Origin: Elysia chlorotica
Lineage: Eukaryota; Mollusca; Gastropoda; Plakobranchidae
Assembly: GCA_003991915.1 (NCBI GenBank)
Contig: RQTK01000677.1
Location: 43,501 to 107,500, forward strand
DNA: 64,000 nucleotides
Direction: 5' to 3'
Positions 33,701 to 42,197 of this stretch are shown here, piece after piece. The notes beneath the pieces were generated by a model. It searched no databases, was not told the origin of the DNA, and saw only the letters and a program-made list of their open reading frames with translations. Numbering within the stretch: the stretch's first letter is position 1; each line of letters starts with the position of its first letter. The position numbers and the translations under genes are program-made.

Positions 33701-36560
33701 GTATATATAATATGTTCAAGCATTTCTATGTTTAAGGGACCGGGAACATCGACGTCTGGGGCGCGTGCGACCTCCTTCGCGCCACTTACTTACAGGACAG
33801 GTTTGAGGAATGCCTTATCGATCGAAAGCCCATGCATGGACTGGCGGCCAAAGGTAGGTTTATTTCGCAAATAGCTGTACTTATTATAAAGAGATATCAG
33901 ATGAAGTTTTTTAGTTTGTAAAAGGTAATTTCTGTTGGATGGCGTGGTCCCAGGGTTTAAGAGGTAGAGTGCTGGTCTTCAAATCGGGAGGTCCCTGATT
34001 AAAAATCCTCAATCAGGAAAAAGTTTAATTGTCCAATTTAGTCACCTACTGGTTGGGTTGGTGTCAGTACAATGTGTTCGCCTGACACAGGAGTTCAGGT
34101 CTCCCAGAATTATGTCTCGTGTGAGAGCACATTAAATTGTCAGACATTAGTCTTGTGGCCTGTCTACTATAAAGCCTAAATAAGGCTGATGTTAAGCAAC
34201 CACCTCAAGACAATTCAACAAATAGCAAAAATTAGAACAAAGAAATGTCAAATGAAGTTTTTTAGTTTGTAAAAAGTTAATTTTTGTGAGACGAGGTAGT
34301 CTAGCACTCTAAAGCTTTGTTTGTTCTAAAAATAGCAAGAATTGTGATAAAGGAACATCAGATATAGTTTTTTAGTTTGTGAAAAGGTAATTTCTTGAGA
34401 ATGACGGGGTCCAAGGGTAGAGATGATGGCTTCTAATTGGAAGGTTATAAGTTTGATTTCTGGTCTCTGGTATCTTGGTCAGGATTCCTGTAACACTTTA
34501 GTAATGTTATTGTCAAACTAGGAGTGAACTGGAAGAACTTTTTTTTTTTTTTTTACAAGAGAAGGTAGTTTGTGTTAAAAAAAAAATCAAGAACACACAA
34601 TTTATTAGGATTTTTTTCCCCAATAAGATATAAACCCTTTCATTAAATGAGTTTTTCTCAATCTTACTAGCAAAATGTAAAAAAAAAAACGGTTCTTTCA
34701 ATTGTTTGGGCAATTTCCATATGTTTCAGGCAACAGTCGCAAAGTAAAGTAAAAGCTTGTACAAACCAATAGAAGAACACTGAATGAAAATTTACTCTCA
34801 TTCTTTGGGTCTTTAATTCTTTGTCACATATTATGAGCATTTCTTTTACAGAGTATTATTCAAAACATATTTAAAATGTAATTATGTACATAAAACACTG
34901 TTTGACTAGAGAGAAAAAATTTCCAAAATTTCCCTATTGTTCAAAGTAAAAAAAAAATGATAGGTATTTTTAATCTGATGTGATCTTTGAAAATGACATG
35001 GCATATTTTGTTTTAATGCCATGGTAGATTTGTAAATATTACAGCAACTACTTTGTGATATGGCCACCCCTCTGTGTCTCCATGATACAAGCATCTCAAG
35101 TCTTGCTTGATAGAAAAATATTGCTTCATGATGAATGAAAATATTAACCATCTGTAATTAAACAATTTGTGAATACCTTTTTTCATCCTTGTTCACTTAG
35201 GTTAGTTCTAAAATTGTTTTTGGAAAACAGGACAAGCTATGGTGGTTTAATGTTATTGTGTCTAATATTTTGCGTAGGGCAGACTTATAATGTAAATCTT
35301 TCATCTCTTGGGCTTTGTTAAGATTTTAATTTTTATGTACACATCACTATCTGGCGTTCCACGTGTACTGTCTTATGTCTTCATTTATTCGTTGTTCTTT
35401 TCCAAGTAAGTTTTTTACTTCTGCTCTTATTATTTTATCATGCTCTCCAGAATTCCAGTCCTACCCCTCATGGTAAATAATTCACTTTCGCCCCTTGTGC
35501 TTTGTCAAGTTTTATGTAGCTTTTAATTTTTTCTTTCATCTCTTGGGTTTGGTCAAGTAATTAGTAGGGGATAAAATTGGACAGGTAAATTTTATCTAAG
35601 CCACGTTCAAAACTAAAGGTGGGACAAAATGTATTTGTCTGATTTCATTCCGTACTGGTTTAATCTGTGTTACTGTAATGTGACTGTCTGAGACAGAAGT
35701 TATATCCCTGCACTGTCTTTGTGTGGCAGCCCATAAAAACTGTCAGACATTAGTCTTGAGACACATCTACAATGAAGACATCAAGAAACCAATTCACTCA
35801 CCCTCTCTATCACACATTTCAGGTTTCCAGTCCTACATCAGAGCCTACGCAACCTACTCTAAAGAGGTCAAGGGCATATTCAAAGTGAGCGACTTGCACT
35901 TGGGCCACGTCGCCAAAAGCTTTGCCCTGCGAGAAGCGCCAGCTCAGATCCAGGGGGTCAAGGCCAAGTTCAGCGAGCTCTCCAGTGCGGGCGGAGCCAA
36001 TAAGTACAAGCGGAGGAAAGAAGAGTTACCGAGGTTTGTGGCGGGTGCTTTCAATTCATTTTTTCCGCTTCTGTTTATTGTCAATAGGTACAGCGAGGTA
36101 CCACTGCATTTCTTTCACTACATTCTTTCTCTCTTTCTCTGTCTTTCTCTTTCTTAAAAAATTGAAAAAAACAAAACAATTTGTGATTGAAGCTGATGGA
36201 TGAATATCATGCTTTTCTTTAAATTTGTTTAATTTTAAATTTTATTTAGTATAACCACAGGCACCATTTATAGAAACACTACATGGAAAAAAAAAATCCA
36301 AACCAACTTAGTGATTTATCAAAAACTAATATTTCTTGTTTGTCTATATCATCTTAAATTAATGTTTTTGTCTGCTCCCCGTGTCTCACACCCACAGCAA
36401 GAGACCCCTGAGCTTCAAGCAAGCGACGCTGAGTGAATACTCCTCTGGTCTCCAGAAGACGCAGGTCAAAAAGGTCATGGCCAAACCTGGTGGAAAAATG
36501 AAGGCCAAGGTCAAGGGCAAGCAACATGCGAACAGGAGAAAACTAAAGCAGACAAATTGA
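21517..36560 (+). CDS. DDX31: DDX31/Dbp7-type DEAD-box ATP-dependent RNA helicase, 16 coding exons
   Basis: Exons: 21517-21618, 21962-22215, 22753-22828, 23399-23513, 24417-24526, 25520-25561, 27178-27242, 28305-28424, about 29238-29325, 30228-30472, 31301-31636, 31884-32074, 32777-32864, 33796-33853, 35823-36033, 36398-36560. Helicase motifs appear in order: Q-motif region [10 protein letters not shown]...[10 protein letters not shown], Walker A SQTGSGKT (split over exons 4/5), PTRELA (5/6), GG in [19 protein letters not shown], then [12 protein letters not shown] (11/12) and [10 protein letters not shown]. The C-terminal [13 protein letters not shown] and [13 protein letters not shown] blocks are specific to DDX31/Dbp7. 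Family role: nucleolar, large-subunit ribosome biogenesis. The N terminus is Lys/Asp/Glu-rich; an acidic [12 protein letters not shown] insert lies in exon 11, and the tail is very basic. Two junctions are imperfect: exon 8/9, and the exon 14 start. All others match in phase. Confidence 0.88.
23399..24526 (+). CDS. DDX31: DDX31 exons 4-5: Walker A split by an intron
   Basis: Exon 4 (23399-23513) ends ...KSQTGSG in phase 1; exon 5 (24417-24526) resumes with [13 protein letters not shown] and ends with PTRE. The ATP-binding P-loop is therefore split between two exons. Donors GTAGGA and GTGCGG are acceptable rather than ideal. Confidence 0.85.
23891..24068 (+). mobile_element. TTAA-ended short element, copy B
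   Basis: Begins TTAACATTTTCACTTTGC and ends gaggttaa, with TTAA at both ends. Internal blocks TTTAAGGCCTATTCC, CGCAATGGAAGGTGTACAGA and AATACAAAGAGGTG match the other copies. It lies in a DDX31 intron, in sense. Confidence 0.65.
24530..24612 (-). repeat. SINE/LINE 3'-tail-like repeat, copy 4
   Basis: Starts right after the DDX31 exon 5 donor. It reads ataataataacaataaactt then tgtagcgctctacttc on the plus strand, which is the reverse of the copy at 19505. Confidence 0.55.
27583..27790 (-). mobile_element. tRNA-derived SINE, reverse copy
   Basis: On the minus strand it starts with a tRNA-like head (B-box-like GTTCGAAC within gggggttcgaactaggg), then the family body with CCAACC...GTCAG, GACCAGATC, GCACTGTCTC and AAATTGT, ending near cagtatatgctatatagtgc. 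It lies in a DDX31 intron, antisense to the gene. Confidence 0.65.
27820..28018 (+). mobile_element. TTAA-ended short element, copy C (best preserved)
   Basis: Begins TTAACCTTTTCACATTGC and ends GATGGGAAAAGGTTA, giving terminal inverted repeats of about 11 bases. The interior has GGCCTATCTCTCATGTGCAC, AAAAGCTTTGATTTTCATT and GAGGTGCTAGCATAAGAG. It has no coding capacity. Confidence 0.7.
28070..28268 (+). mobile_element. tRNA-type SINE, sense, ending just before DDX31 exon 8
   Basis: Carries the family body: CTGGCTGGGTCGGTG, ATGACCTGCTGAGACAG, TGCACTGTTTCCGTGTATC, CACATAAAATTGTCA and the tail ACATTAAACAATCAACTC. The element stops about 36 bases before the exon 8 start. Confidence 0.7.
28305..28424 (+). 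CDS. DDX31: DDX31 exon 8: TPGR and DEAD motifs
   Basis: Enters and leaves in phase 2. Encodes [18 protein letters not shown] and [11 protein letters not shown], so motifs Ib and II (Mg-ATP binding and hydrolysis) are intact. The donor is GTGAGA. Confidence 0.9.
28485..28846 (+). mobile_element. 5'-truncated LINE (148 bp) flanked by ~105-bp direct repeats
   Basis: The insert at 28590-28737 contains an open tail [15 protein letters not shown]...SLIVDV-stop (28607-28723) followed by (TGAA)n, a LINE C terminus and tail. It is flanked by direct repeats 28485-28589 and 28738-28846, both starting aataacatattgca and ending in aaaatcacc-C run, with only a few differences. This fits a target-site duplication of unusual length. 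Confidence 0.7.
29238..29325 (+). CDS. DDX31: DDX31 exon 9: SAT motif, 5' boundary unresolved
   Basis: The frame [13 protein letters not shown]...[10 protein letters not shown] is clear and leaves in phase 1 to match exon 10. Its 5' edge is not clear. An AG at 29236-29237 gives phase 0, but exon 8 leaves in phase 2. The acceptors at 29208 and 29210 give wrong frames. The expected LDxGFE segment after DEADR is not found. Confidence 0.6.
29935..30203 (+). mobile_element. tRNA-type SINE, sense, ending just before DDX31 exon 10
   Basis: A nearly full-length copy. The tRNA-like head has GGTCTCCCAGTCCGGAGG and the B-box-like GGTTTAAAATCC; the body has TTGGGTTGGTGTCA, CTGAGACAGG and GCACTGTGTCTTTGT, with the tail GATGTTGGACTCCAACCAAC. 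It stops about 25 bases before the exon 10 start at 30228. Confidence 0.75.
30660..31012 (+). repeat. CT-rich microsatellite block with (ATCT)n end
   Basis: Pure (CT)n at 30660-30700, then imperfect CT/TTC text, an ATT run at 30838-30852, and a (ATCT)n tetranucleotide run at about 30969-31008. It lies in the DDX31 intron after exon 10. The long Leu/Ser frames are composition artefacts. Confidence 0.9.
31301..32074 (+). CDS. DDX31: DDX31 exons 11-12: helicase C-terminal domain
   Basis: Exon 11 (31301-31636, 112 codons, phase 0) carries [19 protein letters not shown], an acidic insert of about 30 residues, [12 protein letters not shown] and LLCT. Exon 12 (31884-32074) carries [18 protein letters not shown] and [10 protein letters not shown], motifs V and VI with the arginine fingers. 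Splice sites are strong. Confidence 0.9.
32316..32528 (+). mobile_element. TTAA-ended short element, copy D
   Basis: Begins TTAACCTCTTCACATAG and ends GTGACGGGAAAGGAT. Internal blocks AAAGCTTTGAATCTTATTA, TTGAAATGGAAGATGTGCA and ATATCAATGTACACAACAAG match copy C. The right TTAA is lost. Confidence 0.6.
33796..33853 (+). CDS. DDX31: DDX31 exon 14, start site uncertain
   Basis: Starting after the AG at 33794-33795 gives [19 protein letters not shown] in the phase needed by exon 13. An earlier acceptor at 33736 would add about 20 residues ending RATYLQ, which looks family-like, but it demands a different incoming phase. The donor GTAGGT follows 33853. Confidence 0.6.
33880..34460 (+). repeat. 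Intronic composite: full SINE plus thrice-repeated 38-bp segment
   Basis: A segment reading agttttttagtttgt followed by aaaaggtaattt occurs at about 33904, 34257 and 34366. A full SINE (about 33942-34215, tRNA-like head with AGAGTGCTGGTCTTCAAATC, body and tail) follows the first. A second, degraded tRNA-like head (about 34400-34460) follows the third. The block looks like repeated local duplication of a SINE and its flank. Confidence 0.6.
35645..35803 (+). mobile_element. SINE 3' part, sense, ending just before DDX31 exon 15
   Basis: Contains the family body (GTAATGTGACTGTCTGAGAC, TGCACTGTCTTTGTG, ACTGTCAGACATTAGTCTTG) and the tail GAAGACATCAAGAAACCAAT. The tail ends about 20 bases before the exon 15 start at 35823, so it must overlap the branch-point region. 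Confidence 0.7.
35823..36560 (+). CDS. DDX31: DDX31 exons 15-16: family-specific C terminus
   Basis: Exon 15 (35823-36033) encodes [19 protein letters not shown] and [16 protein letters not shown], the diagnostic DDX31/Dbp7 blocks. Exon 16 (36398-36560) encodes a lysine-rich tail ending KLKQTN, probably for rRNA binding or nucleolar retention (inference). Confidence 0.9.
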
Positions 36561-36570
36561 ATTATGCTTC

Positions 36571-36576
36571 AATAAA
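36571..36576 (+). terminator. DDX31 polyadenylation signal
   Basis: AATAAA occurs 10 bases after the DDX31 stop codon, implying an unusually short 3' UTR. A second choice downstream is not needed. Confidence 0.7.
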
Positions 36577-36619
36577 CTTACTGATTATTTTTAAAAATTA
36601 TATCTTTCTAAGTTGTGTT

Positions 36620-36800
36620 TCTTTCAAAATATTTGAAGGCCTATTCTTGCGTGCTCACTATTTTTGGAAATTTTCAAAAAATTTAAAAGGAAAAGCTTTG
36701 ATTTTTATTATTTCTCAATGGAAAGTATGCAGATTAATACAAAGAGGTGCTAGCACAAGAGCATATCAATGCGCACAACATGTGTTGTCAAATTTTATTG
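36620..36800 (+). mobile_element. TTAA-ended short element, copy E (ends lost)
   Basis: The internal part is clear: GGCCTATTCTTGCGTGCTC, AAAAGCTTTGATTTTTATT, GCAGATTAATACAAAGAGG and CATATCAATGCGCACAACA. The terminal repeats are eroded. It lies about 45 bases after the DDX31 polyadenylation signal. Confidence 0.55.
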
Positions 36801-37499
36801 TAAATGATGACCCAAATCTTTGTTGACAACTTTGGCCTTTCCTGGTAATTCATCGAAAACTGGATTTGAGAAATACAGTGCATCGACAAATTCTGTGATC
36901 TACATACACAAAGAATATTTGAACAAGCGTTAAAAATTAAATTTTGTTTATAGTTCTCTGTACTTTTTCTTCTAGATCTAAGACCCTTGATTGGATTCTT
37001 CCAAGTTTTGCCTCTCTTGTAAATATTAGTTAAAGTTGTGTTCAGCCGCTCATGCATACAGGTTTTAGCCGGTCACATTGTACTGATATCAACCCAAACC
37101 CAAAAAACATTTTGCAAAGTGACATTAAAATTGTTTTTATTATATTTTTTGTGCTTTTAAGGAAATGGTAAATAAAAGACAAAGCCATTTATCAAAATTT
37201 TATGTTACAACCAGGCTGCCAATTTCTGTGGTTTTTGTTGTGATAATTTTCCTCTACCTAACCATGCTGTTACAAAAACTGCAGTTAGAACATTTTTAAT
37301 GTCAGCTCTGCTTGTGTAATCTATCCATTCATATTTTTAGCTTACTTAGGATCCTTTTCTCAATGAGGCCTACATTATCACTTATCATGATTTACAATTG
37401 AGCAAGAGAGATGGAAGCTTCTCAGACTGAAGAATAAACCCCTAGACACGATGCTGGCATAGTTCTTCACCTTATTACATGTGTACTGGATCATTCTAT
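36800..37499. other. AT-rich intergenic sequence
   Basis: I see no gene, no clear repeat and no strong signal between the last copy of the TTAA element and the large direct repeat that begins at 37500. Confidence 0.5.
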
Positions 37500-38408
37500 T
37501 GATGCAATTTTTAATGCTCAAGTGCATCCACTTATATGAATCTATGTTTCTGCAAGGCTGGAAAACATAATATTTAAGTACCATAATAATTATATAGTGC
37601 AGCTCTACAAATCTTACACAGCAGTATAAAAACGAATGAGCTATTAGCAATAAGCATACATCAGACAGCCCCCCCCCCCTATGAAGAAGATTAAAAACAA
37701 AGATGATAAAATAATTATATAGTATAAATCAATCTAAAAGATGGAGTTAACATACATTGAAAAAAATTAAAGACTATCTTAAAATGTAAAAGCAACCAAT
37801 ATACGATGATGTAGTATAACGCTGACAATGGACTTAAAGGAAAGAGCGAACCAATTTCAAATAGAAATAAAGAAACAAGCAAACCAAACCCAGCGCTGAA
37901 GGAGAAAGAGAAGTTTCTGTAAGTCTCATCTCCACCAGACCTGTGACTGGTTCCACTCACAGTCTGTGGCCAGGGTCGGGCTGTGACTGTGCCTGGTAGT
38001 TCTACCACACAGCCTATTTGATGATGAGAGACGTTTAGAAACCAACATACCAAATCCAACTTTGAAGGCGATACATGACTGTTATGTCGAACTAGAAAGT
38101 CTTTGTTACCTTCCTTCATCGGACCTGTGACCCTGGCGATGTTCACTCGGCCCACTCAGAGTCTGTAGCCGGGATAGCCCTGTGCTTGGGGGTGGTTTTT
38201 CTCCCTGACGGCTGCAGCCTTTTGAACTTTCCCGCTTGGAGTGGGACTAGGTCCACAGCATCACCAGGAGGAGGGGGGTGGACCACCCTGTCTGGGGATG
38301 GTGATGGCGCTGACGCCATCGATCGGGAATGCCAGATCCACGGAATGACGCCCTGGACTGCGCAGGTGATGACGACCACACTCATGATGGTCACGTGGGT
38401 GTCGGGGC
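37500..38408 (+). repeat. Large direct repeat, left copy (~0.9 kb)
   Basis: Matches 42942-43825 in the same orientation with scattered differences. The match begins ...TGATGCAATTTTTAATGC and ends GGGTGTCGGGGCA, so both copies start TG and end CA as LTRs do. A poly-C run lies near its left side (37668-37679). The 5-base flanks of the pair do not match. Confidence 0.8.
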
Positions 38409-38821
38409 AGATCCAACAGTGGACCCCGTCATTTAACTTTCGCTAGAAGCCATATATGGTTGCTTTTGTTGTGTAGAACCTACCGTTTAAACCGTTTATG
38501 CCGACCGTCCGATCGACCAGACACCAGACAGAACACACAGACACGCTTAGAAAACATGGAATGTTGGTATTCTAGCAGGTTTCGTTTTCATAGATCATGG
38601 GGTTTTCATCTTCTCCCTTTTCCAGTTAATGGGATTTGTATTGATTCTTAGGTAGTATTGGTTTAATGAATCCCCTCCTCACTGGGCGCTATCATTGTTA
38701 ACAAAATGCTTTTATCTTAAACAAACGTCTTGACTTTTACGGAGTGTACTATCGGGGTATAGTTCTACCCAGAACCAGCGGACTCTTTACACCCCAAAGC
38801 CGAGACTTACTAAACAGTTCA

Positions 38822-39415
38822 TCGGCTCGTACTTGTTGGATCGGAGTCAGTATAATGCGATTGGCTGAGACAGGAGTCCATGTCTCCTCGCCCTGTCTTA
38901 TGCGCCAGCACGTAAAATTGTCAGACGTCAGTTTTTGGGCCTGCCAACAATATTGCCTATATAGGTCTCCTCGCCATGTCTTATGCGCCAGCACGTAAAA
39001 TTGTCAGACGTCAGTTTTTGGGCCTGCCAACAATATTGCCTATATAGGTCTCCTCGCCATGTCTTATGCGTCAGCACGTAAAATTGTCAGACGCCAGTTT
39101 TTGGGCCTGCCAACAATATTGCCTATATAGGTCTCCTCGCCATGTCTTATGCGCCAGCACGTAAAATTGTCAGACGTCAGTTTTTGGGCCTGCCAACAAT
39201 ATTGCCTATATAGGTCTCCTCGCCATGTCTTAGGCGTCAGCAGGTAAAATTGTCAGACGTCAGTTTTTGGGCCTGCCAACAATATTGCCTATATATGTCT
39301 CCTCGCCATGTCTTAGGCGTCAGCACGAAAAATTGTCAGACGTCAGTTTTTGGGCCCGTCAACAAAGTTGCCTATATAATGCTGCCGCTGGACTACATCA
39401 AATCAAACAATTAAA
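38822..39415 (+). repeat. SINE whose 3' part is expanded into an 83-bp tandem array
   Basis: The SINE body starts near 38840 (GGATCGGAGTCAGTATAATG). From 38882 the segment from gtctcctcgcc through aatattgcctatatag repeats with an 83-base period: restarts at 38965, 39048, 39131, 39214 and 39297. A final SINE-like tail (aatgctgccgctggac, then acatcaaatcaaac) closes it at about 39410. The six units differ by few bases. Confidence 0.9.
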
Positions 39416-39739
39416 GAAACCGTCGCATTTTAGATAGCAAGATAATTGGTGGCTTGTTTTTTTTTTTGGTTTGTCTCTTTTGCTTCAATTCTGTTTTGCA
39501 AAGAAAAGAACTAGAACGTATCGGCGACCGGAATTTTATTTGCTTTGAAATAATGTGCAAATCCTTTGGGGAGTAATCGAAGAATGTATTTGCCTGTAGG
39601 TGAACTTTCTGGCGTATGTTAATATTGTTTTCTGATACTCGTATAATTATGACTAGCCGGTGAAAGCCTTGGGCCTTCATAAGTTTACCACCTAAGCTGA
39701 TATGTTTAACCGTAGAAATATTTATTGTTCTTTCGTGTT

Positions 39740-40075
39740 TTTAGCGTAGTGTCCAAAGCCAGCATTATAGAGACTATGTTACGGAATGCCCCAAGACTTA
39801 CGTCTGACAAGTTAACGTTCTGATACACAGAGCCAGTGCGAGAATACCATGACACCTGTCTCAGCCGGTCACATTATATTGGTCCCTGGTTCGACACCCT
39901 CGATCGTCCATACATTATTTTTTCTAATTTTTTTTGTTGGGTCGGTGTCAGTGTAATATGGCTGGCTGATATCCCCGCTCTGTATCTGTGTAAAGGACGT
40001 CAGTCTGGGACCCGTCCGCAACATAACCTTGCTGTTGACGTCGGACGTCAAGAAACCAGCTGAACCTCACCTACA
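39740..40075. mobile_element. Two SINE copies head to head (- then +)
   Basis: 39745-39892 is a reverse partial copy (cagcattatagag, cttacgtctgacaagtt, acacctgtctcagccggtcac). 39893-40075 is a forward copy (TTGGGTCGGTGTCAGTGTAA, then tctgtatctgtgtaaaggac, and gacgtcggacgtcaagaaac). Confidence 0.65.
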
Positions 40076-40120
40076 AGGAGACTTATCTATTTCTACACTA
40101 TCACCATCAACAAAAACAAG

Positions 40121-40216
40121 CAGAAGAAGAAGAAGAAGAAGAAGAAGAAGAAGAAGAAGAAGAAGAAGAAGAAGAAGAAGAAGAAGAAGAAGAAGAAGAA
40201 GAAGAAGAAGAAGAAG

Positions 40217-40265
<49 letters not shown>

Positions 40266-40322
40266 GTAACAACAACATCAACAACAACAACAGTAACAAA
40301 ACCACCAATAACACCAACAATA
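40121..40322 (+). repeat. (GAA)n followed by (CAA)n microsatellite
   Basis: About 30 GAA/AAG units switch near 40218 to about 30 CAA units with a few interruptions. It directly follows a SINE tail. It produces spurious poly-Arg, poly-Thr, poly-Leu, poly-Phe and poly-Val frames. Confidence 0.97.
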
Positions 40323-40329
40323 ACAGAAG

Positions 40330-41142
40330 AAACCCTAATAATATCTTTAACACACTTGCGATATCCACGACAATAACATATTACATATCCACGACCAATA
40401 GGCATGGTCTCTTATTGTCTCCATAAGAGAAGAAGAGAGCTCTATATTTTTCACACCAATGCAGATTGTATTACATATCGTCTTTTTTTTATCGTGTTTT
40501 ATCATGATCACAAGGCCTCTACCGTTCAAGGACCCTTCGTACGGTTTCTTGTTCCGTCCGGTAGCTAAAAGTAACAGAGGAAACGATGTTCTATCCCAGG
40601 GCAACCGCGCCCCTCAAAATCGGCGCGATATTTAAACCAGGCTGGAGATAGGTTTAAATTCGGCTTAATTCTCAAACCGGCTCTTCTTCTCGCCATTACA
40701 GTACAGTGGGTACACCACAGATTAGAAAATGGACGCTTCTTTGAACTTTGACTCAAATAGTCCAGTGGTTTGGCTGGTCCGCCACCTCCAGTTTTAAATA
40801 CATCTATTTCTTCTGTTTTGCGTGGTCTTTTTTGGCTTTTATTTTTTAGGTTCTCCAAAGACTGTTTAACTCTTTAGCTGTTCAGAAACGCTCAGAGCGT
40901 TGCTCACACCGTTCATGGAACTGTAACAACTGTTCAAAAACGGTACTAGCATACATGAACAAGTAGCTCGAGAATAAACAGTAAGTTCATATAACCAGAA
41001 ATAATGATTGTGTAAATATTCTACCTTTGGGGCAAATTTTGACTGAACCATTATTTTATGTGGCATTAATTAAAAAACAAAACAAAACACCGGTGTAAGA
41101 GTTAAAAGTTGAAAGGTCCCGCTTGGGAGCCTTTTCATTGCT
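40330..41142. other. Intergenic sequence, nothing recognised
   Basis: No gene, inverted repeat or known element could be recognised by eye. Confidence 0.4.
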
Positions 41143-42197
41143 ATTATACTCGCTTTTTAGGTTATCCCACGCCCCCTTCTTTTTCATGTTTTTGTCGTTT
41201 CTTTTTTCTTCTATAATCGGGTGACGTTTTATAACATGATTGAGCAGTCATTTTTCAAAATCTGTGAAATTTTTACTTTTTTGTTATTGTTTTCCATGGA
41301 CTAGGATTAATGTCACTGCCAGGCAATGTCTGAACATCCTGGACTTAAAACGCCTATGCTAAGGTATCTAGAACTATATTGAGTACACGAAAAAGCTTGA
41401 TATGTATAGGCTACCAGCACACAAGAGTGGGAAATCACGATTTTAACAAGCACTCACACCAGTTCAAAATATACACCTCGACTCAAAACGGGTTTGACTA
41501 AACTACGATTGGTGCAACAGAAATTAATCTAAGTTAACCCGAGAACGATTTAGCTGAGTCCGACTCAGGGTTAAGTCGGTCTTAAATTAAACCACGTTGG
41601 TGCAACTCATCTGTCTAACCGAAGGAGATTACATTTGTTAACACATTCAAAAAATGTCATCGTTTTCAAATCTGTTATGTTTATTGCGGCCTTGGTTACA
41701 ATAAAATCTCGGACACTACGCAGTTAAATTCTCGGCCCACCGACCTTCATAACATCTAAGGTTGACGTTTTTAAAAATAAGATGAGACAAGATTCATTCA
41801 TCCGCAAGGTTGGAGATCAAGAACAAATGGACATAGCAAACCAAAGACACGGTAATGAAGAGACGTGTATACGGTTTTGGCTGGAGCTCAGGAAATACGA
41901 CCGTGGTTGGTTGCTTTAACATAACATCAAAATGATCAAGGGGCAGGTATAGGTAGCTTGTAGCAGACGGAAGCATTGGTTTATGCACTTTATGATTGCC
42001 ATTTGCTTTCACCGACAAAGTTCTATATCAAACTAAGTGAGAACAATAAGCGCGGCTGCATTGGCAATTTTAGCGTGCACATAAAGTGATGAGTGAACAC
42101 CCTGGCGGGGAGGTAGATGGCTGTAAAACAGTATCACTTTAGTGCTCCCTGTCTGAAAAGGGAAGCGCGTAGATGGGAGTTCACAGTTGCTGCGATA
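41143..42197 (-). repeat. Dispersed ~1-kb repeat, copy 1, joined to a mariner
   Basis: Diverged but colinear with 45570-46645: both start TTATACTCGCTTTTTAGG and share the block around CTGGAACTCAGGAAATACGACC-type text and GTGATGAGTGAACACCCTGG. The match stops at tgctgcgata, exactly where mariner coding sequence begins in this copy. Confidence 0.7.

Noticed and set aside
38143..38446. Overlapping open frames, also present at 43558-43890
   Set aside because: Both strands are open because the repeat is GC-rich; the sequence belongs to the 0.9-kb direct repeat and no product is recognised.
38882..39378. CRISPR-like regular repeat array
   Set aside because: Units are contiguous 83-bp tandem copies without unique spacers, in a eukaryotic genome, and derive from a SINE.
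40029..40405. Open frames of poly-Arg/poly-Thr and poly-Leu/poly-Phe/poly-Val
   Set aside because: They are translations of the (GAA)n-(CAA)n microsatellite; frames stay open only because the repeats lack stops.
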